Assembly: GCA_014859785.1 (NCBI GenBank)
Contig: JACUTP010000014.1
Span: 1-20,730 of the forward strand
From: Candidatus Methanoperedentaceae archaeon
GTDB lineage: Archaea > Halobacteriota > Methanosarcinia > Methanosarcinales > Methanoperedenaceae
DNA: 20,730 bases
Direction: 5' to 3'
Position numbers and translations under genes: made by a program. The first letter of the stretch is position 1. Every line of letters begins with the position of its first letter. Below the pieces are notes generated by a model. That model was not told the origin of the DNA. It made no database searches and was given only the letters and a program-made list of their open reading frames with translations. Below are positions 15,568 through 20,730 of the stretch, one piece after another.

Positions 15568-16752
15568 TCAGAAATCAGTCATTATCCTGTACTGGTCAAT
15601 CTCTGGCTGCTTGAGTTCCTCGATGAACTGTTCTGCCATTGAGCGCACATCCTTGGAATTGGTTATCGCGCGTCCCACAACGATAATATCAGCGCCTGAT
15701 TTCAGGGCATCCTTCACTGTATCCACACGGATGCCGCCTGCTACTGCAACAAGCATCCTTTCAGATAACTTCTTAAGTTCAGGTATATCGCCCCATGCAT
15801 GTTTAGCCTCGGCACCTTCCGTATCAATTGCCCTGTGAAGCTCTATTACATCAGGTTTAACAGAAAGCTGCTTTACAACTTCAACCGGGTTGTGGACATT
15901 CAGCATATCTATAACTGCATAAATACCGGTCTTCTTTGCTTCTTTAATTGCTTTTTCAAGGGTTGGTACCGGTGCAAGTCCTGATATGACAACAGCATCT
16001 GCCGTGGCATCAGCAACCATCCGCGCCTCAAGATTTCCGGTATCAAGCGTCTTTAAGTCAGCAACAATAAATGAGTTTGGTCTTGCTTCCCTTATGGATT
16101 GGACAACATCCACACCGTATCTCTTTATAAGCGGCGTTCCTGCTTCAATTATCACGTGGTCGCTTGCCGGTATCTGGCTGAGTATTCTCTTTACTGCATT
16201 GATTTCGGGGATATCAATCGCAACCTGGAGGTAGGGCGGGTTCCACAATCTCACGACCTTGAATCCCATAATCGGATGCATGGTGCGGTCTTTCTCGTAC
16301 ATCAGGGTATCACTGTCAGGGAATCCGCTAAATGCCCTTTCAATTGCAAGTTTTGTGGCGCCGTAGTTATAGCGGTATATCTTGCTGTAATCCTTTGCAT
16401 CAGGATGGATAAACACGCTCACAACAATACTCAGTTCTTCCAGTTTGTCTTCCGGAATGATTCCTTCCTGTACCGAATCCGCAACCGCCCTTGCAACAGC
16501 GGTTTGCGCCGGGCCGAATATCTGGGCTGCCTGTGCCATATTCTTAACAGTAACTTTCGGCACAATAAGCGTGGCGGGTTTTGCCAGGAGGTTTGGCCTT
16601 ATAACAGATAAAAGGGGAGTATGTCCCTGTGAAAGCTGCGTGAATCCGTTGGCAAATGCCTGTCCTACCGGACCTGTTTTCTCTCCAATAATCAAATCAA
16701 TATGAGCTAATTCCGGCTCCTGGCCTATTAGGGCTTCTCCTACTAAAAACAA
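15568..16752 (-). CDS. fae-hps: Fae-Hps fusion: formaldehyde-activating enzyme and hexulose-phosphate synthase
   Basis: The 394-residue protein fuses two enzymes. Residues about 1-160 are Fae, which condenses formaldehyde with tetrahydromethanopterin. It has 'LVGEALIG' at the start, catalytic His17 in 'ELAHIDLIIG', and 'HTPLLSVIRPNLLAKPATL'. Residues about 170-394 are 3-hexulose-6-phosphate synthase, an orotidine-decarboxylase-like barrel with 'VADLKTLD' at 230-237 (Asp232, Lys234, Asp237) and a C-terminal phosphate-binding 'GGIR' and 'VVGRAIT'. In archaea the Hps half is thought to release formaldehyde while making ribulose-5-phosphate. An in-frame stop 12 bases upstream leaves TTG 16752 as the only standard start, with GAGGT six bases before it. 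It is divergent from carB. Confidence 0.95.
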   Translation of the reverse strand: MFLVGEALIGQEPELAHIDLIIGEKTGPVGQAFANGFTQLSQGHTPLLSVIRPNLLAKPATLIVPKVTVKNMAQAAQIFGPAQTAVARAVADSVQEGIIPEDKLEELSIVVSVFIHPDAKDYSKIYRYNYGATKLAIERAFSGFPDSDTLMYEKDRTMHPIMGFKVVRLWNPPYLQVAIDIPEINAVKRILSQIPASDHVIIEAGTPLIKRYGVDVVQSIREARPNSFIVADLKTLDTGNLEARMVADATADAVVISGLAPVPTLEKAIKEAKKTGIYAVIDMLNVHNPVEVVKQLSVKPDVIELHRAIDTEGAEAKHAWGDIPELKKLSERMLVAVAGGIRVDTVKDALKSGADIIVVGRAITNSKDVRSMAEQFIEELKQPEIDQYRIMTDF

Positions 16753-16897
16753 TATAATACCTCACGGCTTTAATAGGTACATTGGTATTTATGTATTACT
16801 GCAAATATTTCCACCCGGCAAACCCTGTCCGATATTTTTTAATCCATGACAGATAGAATTATTAACATGTTTTTCCATCTATATCGGAAAATATACT

Positions 16898-19800
16898 ATG
16901 CCAAAAAGAACAGACCTCAAAAAAGTCCTGCTTATAGGTTCAGGTCCAATACTTATCGGTCAGGCGGCAGAGTTTGATTTTTCAGGAAGCCAGGCATGCC
17001 GCTCCCTCAGGGAAGAAGGAATTAAAGTTGTACTTGTAAACAGCAACCCTGCAACCATAATGACAGACCCTGATATGGCTGATGCGGTTTATATCGAACC
17101 GCTGGAAGCAGAAATTGTGGCTAAGATTATTGAAAAAGAAAGACCTGACGGGATAATCGCAGGTCTCGGGGGACAGACCGGGCTGAATATTACAATCAAG
17201 CTTGCAGAAATGGGCGTGCTTGATAAATACAATGTTGAGCTTCTTGGCACATCACTCCAGGCAATCAGGGATTCTGAAGACAGGGACCTTTTCAAGAAAA
17301 AAATGGAAAGTATAGGGGAAAAAGTCCCTCGTTCAAAAGCCGTGAATTCACTTGAAGAAGCAGAAGCAATGATTGGCGAACTCGGGCTTCCCCTCATAAT
17401 CAGACCTGCTTATACCCTTGGAGGGGCAGGCGGCGGTATTGCCCATACGAGGGAGGAACTCATAGAAATCACAACCCGCGGGCTTGAGCGTTCCATGATT
17501 CATCAGGTCCTGATTGAGGAAAGCGTAATCGGGTGGAAGGAATTTGAGTACGAGGTAATGCGTGACAGGAACGATACCTGTATTGTGATATGTAATATGG
17601 AAAATCTCGACCCAATGGGAGTTCATACAGGTGAGTCCATTGTCGTGACACCCTCCCAGACACTCTCTGACACAGACCACCAGAGGCTGAGGAGTACCTC
17701 GATTAAAATAATACGCTCACTGGGAATCGAAGGCGGATGCAATATCCAGTTTGCAGAACGTGATGGGGAAGTACGCATCGTTGAAGTGAACCCGAGGGTT
17801 TCGCGCTCATCAGCACTTGCTTCCAAGGCTACGGGTTACCCCATCGCAAGGGTAACTGCCAAAATCGCAATTGGTATGGCACTTGATGAGATAACAAACG
17901 ACATTACCAGACAAACGCCTGCCTCATTTGAACCAACCATTGATTACACTGTCGTAAAGATACCGCGCTGGCCTTTTGACAAGTTCGTGACCGCTGATAA
18001 ACATCTTACCACTGCCATGAAAAGCACGGGTGAAGTGATGGCAATAGGCAGGACCATCGAAGAGGCGTTGATGAAAGCGCTTCGCTCACTTGACGTTGAT
18101 ATGTTCTTCGGGTACAGGGAATGGAGTGATGATGAAATAATGGATATCCTGCGCCATCCCACCCACGAACGTTTGTTTGTGATTTACCAGGCGCTGCGAA
18201 ACGGCATGGGTACAGATGAAGTTTCGGGAATAACAGGTATTGACCGGTTCTTCATAAGGAAAATCCAGAACATCATAGGGATGGAAGATTCAATAAAAGA
18301 TGGATTGGAAGTTAGTAATCTCAGGGAAGCAAAGCGTATGGGATTCAGTGATGAGTTGATTGCCAGGCTTTGCAGGAAAACGCGTGAAGAAATAAACGAT
18401 ATGCGACGGGATGCCGGAATTGTCACCACCTATAAGATGGTTGACACCTGTGCTGCTGAATTTGCGGCTGCCACGCCGTACTATTATTCCACTTACGAAG
18501 AACAGTGCGAGGACATCCCGACCGGTAATAAGAAAGTGCTCATTATCGGTTCAGGACCAATACGTATCGGGCAGGGAATAGAGTTTGATTACTGCACCGT
18601 CCATGCTGTGACTGCGCTGCGTGAACTCGGGATAGAAACGCATATCATAAACAACAACCCTGAAACCGTTTCAACAGATTACGATACTTCAGATAAGCTC
18701 TTCTTTGAACCCCTGGGACTTGAAGATGTCATGAATGTTATCGAAAAAGAGCGCCCGTACGGCGTGATGGTACAGTTCGGTGGACAGACATCAGTAAACC
18801 TTGCAATACCCCTTAAAAAAGAACTTGAACGCCGCACAGACCTTGATACAATTATCATAGGTACTGACCCTGATGACATGGACATAGCAGAAGACAGGGA
18901 GCGATTTAACAGCATGATGGATGAACTTGGAATTTCCCAGCCGGATGGAGGGTGCGCTACCGATTATGCGGGAGCGTTCAGAAAAGCACAGAATATCGGA
19001 TATCCTGTACTTGTGCGCCCTTCGTATGTGCTTGGCGGGAGGGCGATGGAAATCGTTTATGACGATAAAGACCTCAAACGGTACCTCACAGAAGCGGTCA
19101 GGGTTTCAAAAGAGCATCCAGTACTTGTGGACGATTTCCTTGATAATGCTGTCGAGATTGATGTGGATGCGATTTGCGACGGGAAAGACGTCCTTATAGG
19201 CGCAATAATGGAGCATATCGAGGAAGCGGGTATCCATTCAGGGGATTCTGCGTGTGTTATCCCGCCGCAATCACTTAATCCTGAAATCCTCTCTAAGGTA
19301 CGGGATTACGTTAAGAAGATAGCGCTGTCCCTTCATGTTATCGGGATTCTGAATATCCAGATGGCTGCAAAGAACGGTGAGGTTTATGTCCTTGAGGCAA
19401 ACCCGAGGTCAAGCCGCACCATACCTTTCGTGAGCAAAGCTACAGGTCTTCCGCTTGCAAAGATAGCAGCAAAGGTTATGGCAGGACACACACTTGCTGA
19501 ACTCGGGATTACAGGTGAACCTGTTATGGCACATGTTTCTGTTAAGGAAGTGCTCCTGCCGTTTGATAAACTTCCCGGCGCTGACCCCCTGCTCGGTCCT
19601 GAGATGAAAAGCACTGGTGAGGTCATGGGGATTGATTATGATTTCGGGCGGGCTTTTTTCAAGGCACAGTGGAGTGCAGGGAACCAGCTGCCGCTTACTG
19701 GCACGGTGTTCATGTCAATCCGGGATGAGGACAAGCCGCTTATCCTGGGGGTTGCAGGGAAGCTGCAGGATGCTGGAATGCATCTTATCGGGACACGAGG

Positions 19801-20098
19801 TACTGCGAAGTTCCTTGCAGGAAACGGGATAAAGATAGATGTTATTTACAAGGTAAGTGAGGGAACTCCAAATGTCGTTGACCTTGTCCATGAGAAAAAA
19901 GTGAACCTTATAATTAATACCCCGACAAGCAAGGAGGCTGTGAAGGACGGGTTCCAGATAAGGCGTACTGCTGTTGATTTCAGCGTGCCGTATATTACAA
20001 CCATCCAGGCAGCAATTGCGGCTGCCGATGCAATTTCCGGCATGAAAAACGGCAATGTCACGGTTAAGTCAATTGTTGAGTATCATGAGGGAAGATAA
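16898..20098 (+). CDS. carB: Carbamoyl-phosphate synthase large subunit
   Basis: The 1066-residue length is normal for CarB, which makes carbamoyl phosphate from bicarbonate, ATP and ammonia delivered by CarA. Two homologous ATP-grasp halves are visible: the first begins 'KVLLIGSGPILIGQ' (residue about 9) and the second 'KVLIIGSGPIRIGQ' (about 546). Each has its 'GGQT' and 'EVNPR' or 'EANPRSSRT' metal-binding segments. The first half has 'RPAYTLGGAGGG' and the second 'RPSYVLGGRAME'. Residues about 935-1066 form the MGS-like allosteric domain. The gene is intact, with no frameshift. carA is not adjacent on either side. A TATA-like run near 16831-16842 may serve it. The stop is followed within 20 bases by a transposase remnant. 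Confidence 0.97.
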   Translation: MPKRTDLKKVLLIGSGPILIGQAAEFDFSGSQACRSLREEGIKVVLVNSNPATIMTDPDMADAVYIEPLEAEIVAKIIEKERPDGIIAGLGGQTGLNITIKLAEMGVLDKYNVELLGTSLQAIRDSEDRDLFKKKMESIGEKVPRSKAVNSLEEAEAMIGELGLPLIIRPAYTLGGAGGGIAHTREELIEITTRGLERSMIHQVLIEESVIGWKEFEYEVMRDRNDTCIVICNMENLDPMGVHTGESIVVTPSQTLSDTDHQRLRSTSIKIIRSLGIEGGCNIQFAERDGEVRIVEVNPRVSRSSALASKATGYPIARVTAKIAIGMALDEITNDITRQTPASFEPTIDYTVVKIPRWPFDKFVTADKHLTTAMKSTGEVMAIGRTIEEALMKALRSLDVDMFFGYREWSDDEIMDILRHPTHERLFVIYQALRNGMGTDEVSGITGIDRFFIRKIQNIIGMEDSIKDGLEVSNLREAKRMGFSDELIARLCRKTREEINDMRRDAGIVTTYKMVDTCAAEFAAATPYYYSTYEEQCEDIPTGNKKVLIIGSGPIRIGQGIEFDYCTVHAVTALRELGIETHIINNNPETVSTDYDTSDKLFFEPLGLEDVMNVIEKERPYGVMVQFGGQTSVNLAIPLKKELERRTDLDTIIIGTDPDDMDIAEDRERFNSMMDELGISQPDGGCATDYAGAFRKAQNIGYPVLVRPSYVLGGRAMEIVYDDKDLKRYLTEAVRVSKEHPVLVDDFLDNAVEIDVDAICDGKDVLIGAIMEHIEEAGIHSGDSACVIPPQSLNPEILSKVRDYVKKIALSLHVIGILNIQMAAKNGEVYVLEANPRSSRTIPFVSKATGLPLAKIAAKVMAGHTLAELGITGEPVMAHVSVKEVLLPFDKLPGADPLLGPEMKSTGEVMGIDYDFGRAFFKAQWSAGNQLPLTGTVFMSIRDEDKPLILGVAGKLQDAGMHLIGTRGTAKFLAGNGIKIDVIYKVSEGTPNVVDLVHEKKVNLIINTPTSKEAVKDGFQIRRTAVDFSVPYITTIQAAIAAADAISGMKNGNVTVKSIVEYHEGR

Positions 20099-20116
20099 TT
20101 AGGGGTTACAACATTT

Positions 20117-20371
20117 TTCCACAAAATCATAGATATTTCCGTTAGTCCTGACCATGTGCACATATTTTTCCAGTATCCGCCAAAGTATTCCGTAAGTTTT
20201 ATTGCCAGAAGGCTTAAAGGGAGAAGCAGCAGGCTCTTGAGGGAGAAAATCCCTGAATTGAAAAAGTGGTGGAAAAATGGTTTATGGGCACCAGGCTGTT
20301 ATCATGGAAGTGTCGGACATGGCTGGGAAGTTGTTGAGAAATATATCGCCGGACAAGACAGGAAATCATGA
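20117..20371 (+). pseudogene. 5'-truncated IS200/IS605 TnpA transposase remnant
   Basis: The open frame immediately after carB encodes a C-terminal fragment of a Y1 HUH transposase. It shows 'ISVSPDHVHIFF', which keeps the HxH of the HUH motif, then 'PPKYS', 'LKGRSSRLLREKIPEL', 'GLWAPGCYHGSVG' and 'VVEKYIAGQ', whose Tyr is in the position of the family's nucleophile. About 45 N-terminal residues and any proper start are missing; the only internal GTG (20156) would cut into the HUH motif. It is therefore a dead fragment. The usual left-end hairpin is not seen. No tnpB gene is present. Confidence 0.85.
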
Positions 20372-20463
20372 TAGGTGCAAGAATGCTTATTTATTCTCAC
20401 AAGAGGTGTTGTATATACGAACGCAGATAGCTGATTAACCCGATGTCCAACTCTGTTCTCCCT

Positions 20464-20730
20464 TTATCCCGCAGCCTGCATCCTTGCAAGCGTTGCCTTT
20501 ATCTCAGCAATCTCGCTTCGCAATTCACTCACCTCATGCATGAATAGCTCCTTAAAATCATCCCGAAGCATGTGGATTTCTTCCTTGACTTCCCCAAAAC
20601 CCTTGTGTATCTCCTCCTTTACATCAGCAAAACCAGTTTTGGTTATTTTGATATGCAAATCCTGCTTCTCCAGCATTTTATCCTGCTTCTCCAGCATTTT
20701 ATCCTGCTTCTCCAGCATTTTATCCTGCTT
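20464..20730 (-). CDS. Coiled-coil protein with heptad tandem repeats, C-terminal part
   Basis: The frame is open from the right edge to TAA at 20464-20466. The ATG at 20718 is just one of several inside a repeat, so the real start is probably beyond the window. The visible part starts with perfect heptads of MLEKQDK, then a less regular helix with 'FADVKEEIHKGFGEVKEEIH', and ends in 'ELRSEIAEIKATLARMQAAG'. The whole segment should form a long amphipathic coiled coil. There is no membrane segment or cysteine. Similar heptad-rich tails occur at the end of some archaeal acylphosphatase-like proteins; whether that applies here depends on the missing N-terminus. Function unknown. Confidence 0.75.
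   Translation of the reverse strand, partial: KQDKMLEKQDKMLEKQDKMLEKQDLHIKITKTGFADVKEEIHKGFGEVKEEIHMLRDDFKELFMHEVSELRSEIAEIKATLARMQAAG
20659..20730. repeat. 21-bp tandem repeat inside the coiled-coil gene
   Basis: A 21-bp unit is repeated identically at 20659-20679, 20680-20700 and 20701-20721, and continues for nine bases to the window edge. Each unit encodes one seven-residue heptad (MLEKQDK) on the minus strand. Perfect identity points to recent expansion by slippage or recombination. Confidence 0.95.

Noticed and set aside
20106..20109. TTAC as an IS608-like insertion site before the transposase remnant
   Set aside because: The left end and N-terminus of the element are missing, so the position of the original junction is unknown and a four-base match is expected by chance.
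20659..20730. CRISPR-like repeat array
   Set aside because: The repeats are directly tandem without spacers and encode heptads of a protein.

Overview
This window most likely comes from an anaerobic methane-oxidising archaeon of the 'Candidatus Methanoperedens' (ANME-2d) type. It has a complete set of methyl-coenzyme M reductase (MCR) subunit genes of the canonical methane-active kind, and an archaeal Fae-Hps fusion acting on tetrahydromethanopterin C1 chemistry. It also has a chorismate dehydratase (MqnA) of the futalosine menaquinone pathway. Methanogens generally lack menaquinone, whereas Methanoperedens uses it. The lineage assignment is an inference from this gene combination; no ribosomal RNA or other direct marker is present.

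Layout. At 1-588 (+) lie the end of a thiamine-binding-family gene and a small acidic hypothetical gene. From 680 to 8674 everything runs on the minus strand. In transcription order this is hutH, a 52-residue Cys-rich protein (6812-6970) shorter than typical ORF cutoffs, a HAD phosphatase, a DUF2098 protein, the mcrB-mcrD-mcrG-mcrA operon, and a small four-CxxCxGxG zinc protein behind the mcr terminator. From 8778 to 15484 everything runs on the plus strand: hutG-hutU-hutI (divergent from hutH), mqnA, an FAD oxidoreductase and a YfcE/MJ0936-type phosphodiesterase. A strong hairpin terminator separates this from the convergent fae-hps gene (15568-16752, -). fae-hps is divergent from carB (16898-20098, +). 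The right end holds a 5'-truncated IS200/IS605 transposase remnant pressed against the carB stop, and the 3' part of a coiled-coil gene built on 21-bp tandem repeats that runs off the window.

How the genes work together. MCR activates methane (or makes it); McrD is its assembly partner. Fae-Hps condenses formaldehyde with tetrahydromethanopterin and also links formaldehyde to ribulose-5-phosphate. HutH, HutU, HutI and HutG form a complete four-step route from histidine to glutamate, split over two divergent transcription units 103 bp apart. MqnA makes the first dedicated menaquinone precursor from chorismate. CarB supplies carbamoyl phosphate for pyrimidines and arginine; its small-subunit partner gene is not in the window.

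The points most worth a second look are: the mcr operon without mcrC; a tandem 9-bp repeat at the predicted mcr transcription start; two small Cys-rich proteins; complete histidine catabolism in an MCR organism; and the fae-hps gene, whose only standard start codon is TTG. I saw no CRISPR array, prophage, tRNA, rRNA or clearly new multi-gene defence or metabolic system.
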